DNA from: Archivesica marissinica
Taxonomy: Eukaryota > Mollusca > Bivalvia > Venerida > Vesicomyidae
Assembly (NCBI GenBank): GCA_014843695.1
Contig: CM026402.1
Span: 17,081,545-17,145,544, forward strand
DNA length: 64,000 nucleotides
Reading direction: 5' to 3'
The first letter of the stretch is position 1, and each line of letters begins with the position of its first letter. The notes under the pieces are model-generated. The model saw only the letters and a list, made by a program, of their open reading frames with translations. It was not told the origin of the DNA and did not search any database. Shown piece after piece: positions 14,501 through 29,500 of this stretch. The position numbers and the translations under genes are program-made.

Positions 14501-17500
14501 GATGCCACGGTCACGGATAGTGTTTTTATAGATGCCACGGTCACGGATAGTGTTTTTATAGATGCCACGCTCACGGATAGTGTTTTTATAGATGCCACGC
14601 TCACGGATAGTGTTTTATAAATGCCACGCTCACGGATAGTGTTTTATAAATGCCACACTCACGGATAGTGTTTTTATAGATGCCACGCTCACGGATAGTG
14701 TTTTATAAATGCCACGCTCACGGATAGTGTTTTATAGATGCCACGGTCACGGATAGTGTTTTTATAGATGCCACGGTCATGGATAGTGTTTTTATAGATG
14801 CCACGGTCACGGATAGTGTTTTTATAGATGCCACGGTCACGGATAGTGTTTTTATAGATGCCACGGTCACGGATAGTGTTTTTATAGATGCCACGGTCAT
14901 GGATAGTGTTTTTATAGATGCCACGGTCACGGATAGTGTTTTTATAGATGCCACGGTCACGGATAGTGTTTTTATAGATGCCACGGTCACGGATAGTGTT
15001 TTTATAGATGCCACGGTCACGGATAGTGTTTTTATAGATGCCACGGTCACGGATAGTGTTTTTATAGATGCCACGGTCACGGATAGTGTTTTATAGATGC
15101 CACGGTCACGGATAGTGTTTTTATAGATGTCACGGATAGTGTTTTTATAGATGCCACGGTCACGGATAGTGTTTTTATAGATGCCACGGTCACGGATAGT
15201 GTTTTTATAGATGCCACGGTCACGGATAGTGTTTTTATAGATGCCACGGTCACGGATAGTGTTTTTATAGATGCCACGGTCACGGATAGTGTTTTTATAG
15301 ATGTCACGGATAGTGTTTTTATAGATGCCACGGTCACGGATAGTGTTTTTATAGATGCCACGGTCACGGATAGTGTTTTTATAGATGCCACGGTCACGGA
15401 TAGTGTTTTTATAGATGCCACGGTCACGGATAGTGTTTTTATAGATGCCACGGTCACGGATAGTGTTTTTATAGATGCCACGGTCATGGATAGTGTTTTA
15501 TGGATGCCACGCTCACGGATAGTGTTTTATAAATGCCACACTCACGGATAGTGTTTTTATAGATGCAACACTCACGGATAGTGTTTTTATAGATGCCACG
15601 GTCAGGGATAGTGTTTTTATAGATGCCACGGTCACGGATAGTGTTTTTATAGATGCCACGGTCNNNNNNNNNNNNNNNNNNNNNNNNNNNNNNNNNNNNN
15701 NNNNNNNNNNNNNNNNNNNNNNNNNNNNNNNNNNNNNNNNNNNNNNNNNNNNNNNNNNNNNNNNNNNNNNNNNNNNNNNNNNNNNNNNNNNNNNNNNNNN
15801 NNNNNNNNNNNNNNNNNNNNNNNNNNNNNNNNNNNNNNNNNNNNNNNNNNNNNNNNNNNNNNNNNNNNNNNNNNNNNNNNNNNNNNNNNNNNNNNNNNNN
15901 NNNNNNNNNNNNNNNNNNNNNNNNNNNNNNNNNNNNNNNNNNNNNNNNNNNNNNNNNNNNNNNNNNNNNNNNNNNNNNNNNNNNNNNNNNNNNNNNNNNN
16001 NNNNNNNNNNNNNNNNNNNNNNNNNNNNNNNNNNNNNNNNNNNNNNNNNNNNNNNNNNNNNNNNNNNNNNNNNNNNNNNNNNNNNNNNNNNNNNNNNNNN
16101 NNNNNNNNNNNNNNNNNNNNNNNNNNNNNNNNNNNNNNNNNNNNNNNNNNNNNNNNNNNNNNNNNNNNNNNNNNNNNNNNNNNNNNNNNNNNNNNNNNNN
16201 NNNNNNNNNNNNNNNNNNNNNNNNNNNNNNNNNNNNNNNNNNNNNNNNNNNNNNNNNNNNNNNNNNNNNNNNNNNNNNNNNNNNNNNNNNNNNNNNNNNN
16301 NNNNNNNNNNNNNNNNNNNNNNNNNNNNNNNNNNNNNNNNNNNNNNNNNNNNNNNNNNNNNNNNNNNNNNNNNNNNNNNNNNNNNNNNNNNNNNNNNNNN
16401 NNNNNNNNNNNNNNNNNNNNNNNNNNNNNNNNNNNNNNNNNNNNNNNNNNNNNNNNNNNNNNNNNNNNNNNNNNNNNNNNNNNNNNNNNNNNNNNNNNNN
16501 NNNNNNNNNNNNNNNNNNNNNNNNNNNNNNNNNNNNNNNNNNNNNNNNNNNNNNNNNNNNNNNNNNNNNNNNNNNNNNNNNNNNNNNNNNNNNNNNNNNN
16601 NNNNNNNNNNNNNNNNNNNNNNNNNNNNNNNNNNNNNNNNNNNNNNNNNNNNNNNNNNNNNNNTGTTTTTATAGATGCCACGGTCACGGATAGTGTTTTT
16701 ATAGATGCCACGGTCACGGATAGTGTTTTTATAGATGCCACGCTCACGGATAGTGTTTTTATAGATGTCACGGATAGTGTTTTTATAGATGCCACGGTCA
16801 CGGATAGTGTTTTTATAGATGCCACGGTCACGGATAGTGTTTTTATAGATGCCACGGTCACGGATAGTGTTTTATAGATGCCACGGTCACGGATAGTGTT
16901 TTATAGATGCCACACTCACGGATAGTGTTTTTATAGATGCCACGGTCACGGATAGTGTTTTTATAGATGCCACGCTCACGGATAGTGTTTATATAGATGC
17001 CACGCTCACGGATAGTTTTTATAAATGCCACGGTCACGGATAGTGTTTTTATAGATGCCACGCTCACGGATAGTGTTTTTATAGATGCCACGGTCACGGA
17101 TAGTGTTTTATAGATGCCACGGTCACGGATAGTGTTTTTATAGATGCCACCTCACGGATAGTGTTTTTATAGATGCCACGGTCCGGATAGTGTTTTATAA
17201 TGCCACGGTCACGGATAGTGTTTTTATAGATGCCACGGTCACGGATAGTGTTTTTATAGATGCCACGGTCACGGATAGTGTTTTTATAGATGCCACGGTC
17301 ACGGATAGTGTTTTTATAGATGCCACGGTCACGGATAGTGTTTTTATAGATGCCACGGTCACGGATAGTGTTTTTATAGATGCCACGGTCACGGATAGTG
17401 TTTTTATAGATGCCACGGTCACGGATAGTGTTTTTATAGATGCCACGGTCACGGATAGTGTTTTTATAGATGCCACGGTCACGGATAGTGTTTTTGTGAA

Positions 17501-20500
17501 TTTCAAATTTAGATTCATAGGCATAGATAGACCATGCTTTGAACCTGCACTCTGATGGAAATGTTGCTTAGCAACATTGAAAAACTAACAGATGTAATAA
17601 AGTAAATAATTACGTTACCGTTTTAATTGTTTGCCGACATGAATTGAGTTTGTTTTTAATGGTGCTTGCAGATTTATGTGTTAAGTACTTCATAGAGGAT
17701 ATAATTGTGTCATTAAATGTAGCCACATTACCGGCTAAATAAATGTCAATTAAGTTGTCCATTTACATTGAATTGCTAGCGTTGTTTGGCCACAAATCAC
17801 TTGGACCTCGCTTCTGTGTATTTGAATTCCATGAGATTTCTCAATTTTATTCATATATGAATAGTATCCAGCTGGCTTGCAGAAGGTAGGTAGTTCTACA
17901 TGGGTGCACGTAGCCTGGGTTCCAGTCTGTCGAGTTTTCACTTTTTAACTTCTGATGAGAACAGTTTGACATATTTTGCACGCATATCATTTGCTTAGCC
18001 TGGGTTCCAGTCTGTCAATTGTTCACTAATTTACTTCTGGCAAAAACACGTCGATACGGCCCAATTAATGGTCTCGGTGTTAAAATATATTTATTTGACT
18101 GACCAGGCAAAATATATCGTCGCCCGTTCCCATGCTAGGATGCCCGTTCTCAGGCTAGGATGCCCGTTCTCAGGCTAGGATGCCCGTTCCTAGGCTAGGA
18201 TGCCCGTTCCCAGGCTAGGATGCCAGTTCCCAGGCTAGTATGCCCGTTCCCATGCTAGGATGCCCGTTCCCAGGCTAGTATGCCCGTTCCCATGCTAGGA
18301 TGCCCGTTCCCAGGCTAGGATGCCCGTTCCCATGCTAGGATGCCCGTTCCCAGGCTAGTATGCCCGTTCCCATGCTAGTATGCCCGTTCCCAGGCTAGGA
18401 TGCCCGTTCCCATGCTAGGATGCCCGTTCCCAGGCTAGGATGCCCGTCCCATGCTAGGATGCCCGTTCCCAGGCTAGGATGCCCGTTCCCAGGCTAGGAT
18501 GCCCGTTCCCATGCTAGGATGCCCGTTCCCAGGCTAGGATGCCCGTTCCCAGGCTAGGATGCCCGTTCCCAGGCTAGGATGCCCGTTCCCAGGCTAGGAT
18601 GCCCGTTCCCAGGCTAGGATGCCCGTTCCCATGCTAGGATGCCCGTTCCCAGGCTAGGATGCCCGTTCCCAGGCTAGGATGCCCGTTCCCAGGCTAGGAT
18701 GCCCGTTCCCATGCTAGGATGCCCGTTCCCAGGCTAGGATGCCCGTTCCCATGCTAGATGCCCGTTCCCAGGCTAGGATGCCCGTTCCCGCTAGGATGCC
18801 CGTTCTCATGCTAGGATGCCCGTTCTCATGCTAGGATGCCCGTTTCCAGGCTAGGATGCCCGTTCCCATGCTAGATGCCCGTTCTCATGCTAGGATGCCC
18901 GTTCCCATGCTAGGATGCCCGTTCTCATGCTAGGATGCCCGTTCCCATGCTAGGATGCCCGTTCCCCCGCTAGGATGCCCGTTTCCATTCTAGGATGCCC
19001 GTTCCCAGGCTAGGATACCCGTTCCCCCGCTAGGATGCCTGTTTCCATGCTAGGATGCCCGTTCCCCCGCCCGGATGCCCGTTTAAGGAAGGATGCTAAG
19101 TTGTATGTCGTATATTACAGGTACAACTTGTGAGTTTGAGAAGAACACAATGTGTGGCTGGAAGAATTCTGCTCGTGACAATTCAAACATGATTCTCACA
19201 ACTGCCGGCAGCTCTCCCGGACCTAAAACAGACCACACCACCAGTAAAGCAACAGGTTTGTATATTGCATCACTTTCTCTGTCATGATTTGGTTTAAGCA
19301 TATTTATTTTCTATCATGTACATGATTATTTACAACAATTGAAATAAGGAATTGGACAGAAAGCTATACAGCTTATGGTTGTCCTCTCCTTCATGCCCAA
19401 GGGAATCACAGACAGTGGCTGCTTAGCACAGTTGGCTGCTTAATAGAGGTCAAATGTATAACAAAGTAACATATTGGGAATCTGAAAACTGTCTGCTTAA
19501 TGCAGGTTGGCTGCTTAATGGAGGTGACCACTAACACAGGTTTGACTACATGGGAGAGTCATATGGAGACTCCTTTCATTCCAATGGAAGGAATTTATAT
19601 TAATATACCGTGGCTGTAGGTGTGAATGTAAGTAGAATAAACTTCAAATAGAAACTTGTTTGATGTAGACAGACGGATCTTTAGTCCAGTACCCACGCTG
19701 GACTGGTAATCCATGGATCGCAGATTCGATCCCCCGTCTATTACCCTAATAATATTAACAGTCTTTCAGATGGGACGTTAAACCGAGGTCTCGTGTCGGT
19801 GCTTTACACCATGCACGTTAAAGAACCAGAGGAGACTCTGGAATGGGTCTCTGTCTGTATCATTGCACTATCCTCCAAAATCTAAAATGACTAATCTCTT
19901 CAGGAGGCGTCGCTCATATGGGCAACCGATAGCGACGATAAATAAACGTAAAACACACATGTTTGATGTAGACCTACAGCTGAACTGACTAGCGGCATTC
20001 AAACTCGAAACATTCCAAGGAAGCTGGATAATGCTGCTGTCTCAGTCTGCGAATATATCTTTCTCACTAATTCAGGAATTGAAGTATAGGTTGGGGAAAT
20101 AATCTCACGGGGCTCCCTCATGGCTCCCTTCTTTGAGGTCAATCAGAATGTTTGTATCTCCAGTCAAAATTTCGGCGAGGGATATCGATTTGTACTCTGT
20201 ACGGCCAGAGCTAGTTCTCAGTAACCAATGGCTAGAATATTGCAAAACTTAAAATAAATGTCTATACTGTGGTAGTGAATGTGCACATTTGTGGATCTGT
20301 ACAGTAACACCAGAGTAATTGCCTTTCTTCTTCTTCTTGGTGATTTCGGCACTCCCTCAATATTTTTATTGACTAAAACTCCGCACATTTTTCTGTATTA
20401 CTTTTTGTCTGGAGAATATCTCAAAAAGTACATACATATGATACTTCAATTAAACTTTCAATATAGAATGTGGACAATGATCTTCTAGGTGGTACATTGC

Positions 20501-23500
20501 ACAAGAACCATAATTTCACCTCATGTAATAAATGAATTCTCTCCCCTTATTACTATATTAGTTTGACGAAAGTAACAGGTTTGCAGTATAAAGACGCGTA
20601 CCATTTGTACTTCCAGGTCACTATGTTTATGTACAGAATGGTCAAAACCCAGTTGGCGATGTTGCCTTGCTCGAGTCGAGTCTATACTATGCCTCTAGCC
20701 CAGCATGCCAGATGACTTTGTGGTACAACACATTCGGCTCTGCCGGTGCCGTCCTGCAGGTACTCCTGAAGACACAGCAGGCACAGACAGTACAAATCTT
20801 CAAGCAGACTACAAATAGTTCTATGACATGGCAGAGGGCACAGATTAGTGTGGGCGGATATCAGAGCTTCTCCTTCATAATTGAAATTGTCTTCCCGAGA
20901 AACAAACAAGGGCAAATAGTTGCCATTGACGACATCAGCTTTTCCAAGTGTGCTCCAAGTAAGAAATATTCTTTCTGCCGTATCCATTTTTCGTTGCGCA
21001 ACAAACCAGTGTCGAATCACTATCGATGTGTTTCCGATACAGAAGGAATAATTGGGACAAGTTTATATGGAGGGGGTGAGGGGGGGGGGGAGCGTCATTT
21101 CCCAATAAGGTATATAGTAGTTTTTATTTCATCAAATACAAACAAACAGTATAACATATGAAGTAAGTCAAGAATGACCTATGATCAAATATGGTATACA
21201 TGTACAGTGTATTTCGGCTGGTCTTAATAGTTAAACACGTACAGCTTAACAATAATACCATGTGTACGCTGGAACTTTTAAACCTGAAAATATATTACAT
21301 ATTTCAAGAATACGTAAATTACATCGATAAGGTACGATGTAGATGCAGACAGATGTGATGCACTTGGTCAGGGGGTTAGCATTTTCAGTTTCTATCGCGG
21401 GGCTATTGTGGATGGCATGTGCGCGAATCACAAAAATTACTTAAATTTGCTTGAATTACATGTATGCGAGGGGTTTGTCATTAACAGAAGATAGCTAACT
21501 TGATTACGTACTTTCACTATGGCATGTATAGATGTAAATCTAGGCAATATATTGGTTTTGTCTCGCCCACCTTAGTGGAAAGTGAGGCTAAGCAGTCACC
21601 GTAGTTGACATTAGTATGCATTCACATTAGTATGCATTCACATTAGTTTGCATTCACATTAGTATGCATTCACATTAGTATGTGTTCACATTAGTATGCG
21701 TTCATATTAGTATGCATTCACATTAGTATGCATTCACATTAGTTTGCATTCACATTAGTATGCATTCACATTAGTATGCATTCACATTAGTTTGCATTCA
21801 CATTGGTATGCATTCACATTAGTATGCATTCACATTAGTATGCATTCATATTAGTATGCATTCACATTAGTATGCATTCACATTAGTATGCATTCACATT
21901 AGTATGCATTCACATTAGTTTGCATTCACATTGGTATGCATTCACATTAGTATGCATTCACATTAGTATGCATTCACATTGTATACATTCACATTAGTAT
22001 GCATTCACATTGTATACATTCACATTGTATACATTCACATTAGTATACATTCACATTAGTATGCATTCACATTAGTATGCATTCACATTGTATACATTCA
22101 CATTAGTATGCATTCACATTAGTATGCATTCACATTGTATACATTCACATTAGTATGCATTCACATTGTATACATTCACATTAGTATGCATTCACATTAG
22201 TATGCATTCACATTGTATACATTCACATTAGTATGCATTCACATTGTATACATTCACATTAGTATGCATTCACATTAGTATGCATTCACATTGTATACAT
22301 TCACATTAGTATGCATTCACATTGTATACATTCACATTAGTATGCATTCACATTAGTATGCATTCACATTGTATACATTCACATTAGTATGCATTCACAT
22401 TGTATACATTCACATTAGTATGCATTCACATTAGTATGCATTCACATTGTATACATTCACATTAGTATGCATTCACATTGTATACATTCACATTAGTACA
22501 CACTATACATTCACATTAGTATACATTCACATTGTATGCATTCACATTATTATGATTTGACTTTATTAATATTAATTCTGTCTTGGTCCCCATTATTGTT
22601 CAACAGAAATTTCTAACCGAAAACTGTTCTAGTACCCGGCACCATGGGATTGTGTTCTAGTACCCGGCACCATGGGATTGTGTTCTAGTACCCAGCACCA
22701 TGGGGATTGCTTGTGTTCTAGTACCCTGCACCATGGGATTGATTGTGTTCTAGTACCCGGCACCATGGGATTGATTGTGTTCTAGTACCCGGCACCATGG
22801 GATTGATTGTGTTCTAGTACCCGGCACCATGGGATTGATTGTGTTCTAGTACCCGGCACCATGGGATTGATTGTGTTCTAGTACCCGGCACCATGGGATT
22901 GATTGTGTTCTAGTACCCGCACCATGGGATTGATTGTGTTCTAGTACCCGGCACCATGGGATTGATTGTGTTCTAGTACCCGGCACCATGGGATTGATTG
23001 TGTTCTAGTACCCGGCACCATGGGATTGATTGTGTTCTAGTACCCGGCACCATGGGATTGATTGTGTTCTAGTACCCGGCACCATGGGATTGATTGTGTT
23101 CTAGTACCCGGCACCATGGGATTGATTGTGTTCTAGTACCCGGCACCATGGGATTGATTGTGTTCTTGTACCCAGCACCATGGGATTGATTGTGTTCTAG
23201 TACCCAGCACCATGGGATTGTGTTCTAGTACCCAGCACCATGGGATTGCAGCACCATGGGATTGTGTTCTAGTACCCAGCACCATGGGATTGATTGTGTT
23301 CTAGTACCCGGCACCATGGGATTGATTGTGTTCTAGTACCCGGCACCATGGGATTGTGTTCTAGTACCTAGCACCATGGGATTGTGTTCTAGTACCTAGC
23401 ACCATGGGATTGTGTTCTAGCACCATGGGATTGTGTTCTAGCACCATGGGATTGTGTTCTAGTACCCGGCACCATGGGATTGTGTTCTAGTACCTAGCAC

Positions 23501-26500
23501 CATGGGATTGTGTTCTAGCACCATGGGATTGTGTTCTAGTACCCAGCACCATGGGATTGATTGTGTTCTAGTACCCAGCACCATGGGATTGTGTTCTAGT
23601 ACCGGCACCATGGGATTGATTGTGTTCTAGTACCCATGGGATTGATTGTGCACCATGGGATTGTGTTCTAGTACCCGGCACCATGGGGATTGTGTTCTAG
23701 TACCCAGCACCATGGGATTGTGTTCTAGTACCCGGCACCATGGGATTGATTGTGTTCTAGTACCCGGCACCATGGGATTGATTGTGTTCTAGTACCCGGC
23801 ACCATGGGATTGATTATGTTCTAGTACCCAGCACCATGGGATTGATTGTGTTCTAGTACCCAGCACCATGGGATTGTGTTCTAGTACCCAGCACCATGGG
23901 ATTGAGTGTGTTCTAGTACCCGGCACCATGGGATTGATTGTGTTCTAGCACCATGGGATTGCTTCTAGTACCCAGCACCATGGATTGTGTTCTAGTACCC
24001 GGCACCATGGGATTGATTGTGTTCTAGTACCCGGCACAATGGATTTGCTTGTGTTCTAGTACCCGGCACCATGGGATTGTGTTCTAGTACCCGGCACCAT
24101 GGGATTGTGTTCTAGTACCCAACACCATGGGATTGATTGTGTTCTAGTACCCGGCACCATCACCATTGATTGTGTTCTAGTACCCGGCACCATGGGATTG
24201 ATTGTGTTCTAGTACCCGGCACCATGGGATTGATTGTGTTCTAGTACCCGGCACCATGGGATTGATTGTGTTCTAGTACCCAGCACCATGGGATTGATTG
24301 TGTTCTAGTACCCAGCACCATGGGATTGTGTTCTAGTACCCAGCACCATGGGATTGATTGTGTTCTAGTACCCAGCACCATGGGATTGATTGTGTTCTAG
24401 TACCCGGCACCATGGATTGATTGTGTTCTAGTACCCGGCACCATGGGATTGATTGTGTTCTAGTACCCGGCACCATGGGAATGTGTTCTAGTACCCAGCA
24501 CCATGGAGATTGTGTTCTAGTACCCGGCACCATGGGATTGATTGTGTTCTAGTACCCGGCACCATGGGATTGATTGTGTTCTAGTACCCAGCACCATGGG
24601 ATTGTGTTCTAGTACCCGCACCATGGGATTGTGTTCTAGCACCATGGGATTGTGTTCTAGTACCCAGCACCATGGGATTGATTGTGTTCTAGTACCCGGC
24701 ACCATGGAGATTGTGTTCTAGTACCCGGCACCATGGGATTGTGTTCTAGTACCTAGCACCATGGGATTGTGTTCTAGTACCCAGCACCATGGGATTGTGT
24801 TCTAGCACCATGGGATTGTGTTCTAGCACCATGGGATTGTGTTCTAGTACCCGGCACCATGGGATTGTGTTCTAGTACCCAGCACCATGGGATTGTGTTC
24901 TAGTACCTAGCACCATGGGATTGTGTTCTAGTACCCAGCACCATGGGATTGATTGTGTTCTAGTACCCAGCACCATGGGATTGTGTTCTAGTACCCGGCA
25001 CCATGGGATTGATTGTGTTCTAGTACCCGGCACCATGGGATTGTGTTCTAGTACCCGCACCATGGGATTGTGTTCTAGTACCCAGCACCATGGGATTGTG
25101 TTCTAGTACCCGGCACCATGGGATTGATTGTGTTCTAGTACCCGGCACCATGGGATTGATTGTGTTCTAGTACCCAGCACCATGGGATTGATTGTGTTCT
25201 AGTACCCGGCACCATGGGATTGATTGTGTTCTAGTACCCAGCACCATGGGATTGTGTTCTAGTACCCGGCACCATGGGATTGATTGTGTTCTAGTACCTG
25301 GCACCATGGGATTGATTGTGTTCTAGTACCCAGCACCATGGGATTGATTGTGTTCTAGTACCCGGCACCATGGGATTGATTGTGTTCTAGTACCCGGCAC
25401 CATGGGATTGATTGTGTTCTAGTACCCGGCACCATGGGATTGATTGTGTTCTAGTACCCGGCACCATGGGATTGATTGTGTTCTAGTACCCGGCACCATG
25501 GGATTGATTGTGTTCTAGTACCCGGCACCATGGGATTGATTGTGTTTTGTTACTCAGCTTGCTTCAGTAAGTTGGTTACTGTTTGGTACCCAGCACTTGT
25601 TTCAGCACCAGAATATGATTGCTGTTCTGATATCCAGCATAACTTAAAAATGTCGCTACTGCTTATTTCTTGTTCGGGTACCAGCATGTGTGCAGGACCG
25701 GAAGCTTATTGTAGTACCAGCATGTGTGCAGGACTAACAGTTTGTTCCTGTTTGGGTACCAGCATGTATTCAAGACTGGAAGCTGGTTCTGGTACCAGCA
25801 TGTATTCAGGACTGCAAGCTGGTTCTGGTACCAGCATGTGTTCAAGACTGGAAGCTGGTTCTGGTACCAGCATGTATTCAAGAATTGAAATTCATTGCAG
25901 TTCGGTTCGGTTATCAGAATGTTTTCAACATAAGAATTTGGTTCCTGTGTTGGTACCCAGCATAATTTCAGCACGTTTCAGTATGATATGCTGGTTTCTG
26001 TTTTTGCATCAGTGTATGGTTGAATGTTTTCCATGTTCCCAGCATGCTGTCATCACCAGAATTCATTTGGTTTGCTATGATTTCAGCAACCGAAGTTGGT
26101 TCCTGTAATGGTAACAAGTTCCTGTGTGCCAATCATGAACAGTGTATTAACAGAGAACAGCGTTGTGACTCCTCCACTGACTGTAATGATGGTTCTGATG
26201 AGGACGGCTGTGGTATGTATTGGCCCTCCCCTCAATGGTCACCAACATTGATCTTAAAGCGACACTATATCGGAGTAAAGGATGTAATAAAGAATATAAT
26301 TTCCAATGACTGTCCGATTAGCGCAGTGGTTAGCGCGCTCGCTTCTCACCAATGCAACCCGGGTTCGATCCTCGGACCGGGAAGTAAGTGATATGGTATG
26401 ATGGTCGCCAGATCGGACAGGTGGGTTTTCTCCAGGTACTCCGGTTTCCTCACCGGCAACACTCCCCACTGTTAATCATTAATGATCAGTTCTGTAAGAT

Positions 26501-29500
26501 GGCGATGCTGGAGCATGTGTCCCATGTTATAAGGTCAACAACCAGAATATTTCAGTATCCCACTCTGCTGCAGCGAAATGTGCCCTGACCTCAACGTCCA
26601 CAACGTGAGGAGGTCGGCAGGGATGTCTAAATGCATTGTGTTCCTCCTTATTTCTAGTTCCAAATCCAGGAGATTGTAATTTCGACAGTGCTGATTGGTT
26701 GACTAGATGTAAGTGGATCCAGAAGCTGGATGATGATGCTGATTGGATGCAGGCTAGTGACAGATTGAATCCGAACACAGGGGCCAATGCTGATCACCAG
26801 GGTACCAAGACAGGTTAGTTTGTATGTTATTTATGATTTAGTCATTGACATTGTTACCGAACCTCACAGACACTGTGACCGAACCTCACAGACATTGTTA
26901 CCAAACCTCACAGACATTGTTACCGAACCTCACAGACATTGTTACCGAACCTCACAGACACTGTGACCGAACCTTGCAGACACTGTGACCAAACCTTGCA
27001 GACACTGTGACCAAACCTTGCAGACACTGTGACTAAACCTTGTCGATACTGTGACCGACATCCAAGACACTGTGACCGAACCTTGCAGACACTGACCAAA
27101 CCTCGCCGACACTGTGACCGACGGCGCCGACACTGTGACCGAACAATGCAGACACTGTGACCGAACCTCGCCGACACTGTGACCGACATCGCCGACACTG
27201 TGACCGAACCTCGCCGACACTGTGACCGACATCGCCGACACTGTGACCGAACCTCGCCGACACTGTGACCGAACCTCGCAAACACTGTGACCGAACAATG
27301 CAGACACTGTGACCGAACCTCGCCGACACTGTGACCGACATCGCCGACACTGTGACCGAACCTCGCCGACACTGTGACCGACATCGCCGACACTGTGACC
27401 GAACCTCGCCGACACTGTGACCGACCTCGCAAACACTGTGACCGAACCTCGCCGACACTGTGACCGACATCGCCGACACTGTGACCGAACCTCGCCGACA
27501 CTGTGACCGACATCGCCGACACTGTGACCGAACCTCGCCGACACTGTGACCGACATCGCCGACACTGTGACAGAAACTTGCCGACACTGTGACCGAACCT
27601 CGCAAACACTGTGACCGAACAATGCAGACACTGTGACCGAACCTCACAGACACTGTGACCGAACCTCACAGACATTGTTACCGAACCTCACAGACATTGT
27701 TACCGAACCTCACTGACATTGTTACCGAACCTCACAGACACTGTGACCGAACCTTGCAGACACTGTGACCAAACCTTGCAGACACTGTGACCAAACCTTG
27801 CAGACACTGTGACTAAACCTTGTCGATACTGTGACCGACATCCAAGACACTGTGACCGAACCTTGCAGACACTGACCAAACCTCGCAAACACTGTGACCG
27901 AACCTCGCCGACACTGTGACCGAACCTCGCCGACACTGTGACCGACATCGCAGACACTGTGACCGAACCTCGCCGACACTGTGACCGACATCGCCGACAC
28001 TGTGACCGAACCTCGCCGACACTGTGACCGACATCGCCGACACTGTGACCGAACCTCGCCGACACTGTGACCGAACCTCGCAAACACTGTGACCGAACAA
28101 TGCAGACACTGTGACCGAACCTCGCCGACACTGTGACCGACATCGCCGACACTGTGACCGAACCTCGCCGACACTGTGACCGACATCGCCGACACTGTGA
28201 CCGAACCTCGCCGACACTGTGACCGACATCGCCGACACTGTGACCGAACCTCACAGTCACTGTGACCGACATCGCCGACACTGTGACCGAACCTCGCCGA
28301 CACTGTGACCGACATCGCCGACACTGTGACAGAAACTTGCTGACACTGTGACCGACATCGCCGACACTGTGACAGAAACTTGCCGACACTGTGACCGACA
28401 TCGCCGACACTGTGACAGAAACTTGCCGACACTGTGACCGAACCTCGCAAACACTGTGACCGAACAATGCAGACACTGTGACCGAACCTCACAGACACTG
28501 TGACCGAACCTCACAGACATTGTTACCGAACCTCACAGACATTGTTACCGAACCTCACTGACATTGTTACCGAACCTTGCAGACACTGTGATCGAACCTT
28601 GCAGACACTGTGACCGAACCTCGCCGACACTGTGACCGACATCGCCGACACTGTGACCGAAACTCGCCGACACTGTGACCGACATCGCCGACACTGTGAC
28701 TGACATCGCAGACACTGTGACCGACATCGCCGACACTGTGACTGACATCGCCGACACTGTGACCGACATCGCCGACACTGTGACCGACATCGCCGACACT
28801 GTGACCGAACCTCGCAAACACTGTGACCGAACAATGCAGACACTGTGACCGAACCTCACAGACACTGTGACTGAACCTTGCAGACACTGTGACCGAACCT
28901 CACAGACACTGTGACCGAACCTCACAGACACTGTGACCGAACCTTGTAGACACTGTGACCGAACCTCACAGACACTGTGACCGAACCTCACAGACACTGT
29001 GACCGAACCTCGCAGACACTGTGACCGAACCTTGCAGACACTGTGACCGAACCTCACAGACACTGTGACCGAACCTCACAGACACTGTGACTGAACCTCA
29101 CAGACACTGTTACCGAACCTCACAGACACTGTGACCGACATCGAAGACACTGTGACCGAACCTCGCCAACACTGTGACCGACATCGCCGACACTGTGACC
29201 GAAACTTGCCGACACTGTGACCGAACCTCGCAAACACTGTGACCGAACAATGCAGACACTGTGACCGAACCTCACAGACACTGTGACCGAACCTTGCAGA
29301 CACTGTGACCGAACCTCACAGACACTGTGACCGAACCTCACAGACACTGTGACCGAACCTTGCAGACACTGTGACCGAACCTCACAGACACTGTGACCGA
29401 ACCTCACAGACACTGTGACCGAATCTTGCAGACACTGTGACCGAACCTCACAGACACTGACCGAACCTCACAGACACTGACCGAATCTTGCAGACACTGT

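Noticed and set aside
12812..17555. Long ORFs (TVASIKTLS and TDSVFIDA repeats, including ones spanning the N gap)
   Set aside because: The 30-bp unit is a multiple of three without stops, so both strands read open. Length variants break them, and no splice or start context supports translation.
21062..21093. G-rich run as a G-quadruplex regulatory site
   Set aside because: Single purine run with two uninterrupted G blocks; no second or third tract in proper spacing and no promoter context.
22624..25545. Kozak-like CACCATGGG in each unit as translation starts
   Set aside because: It lies inside an intron, the frames stop quickly, and the motif is a by-product of the repeat unit.
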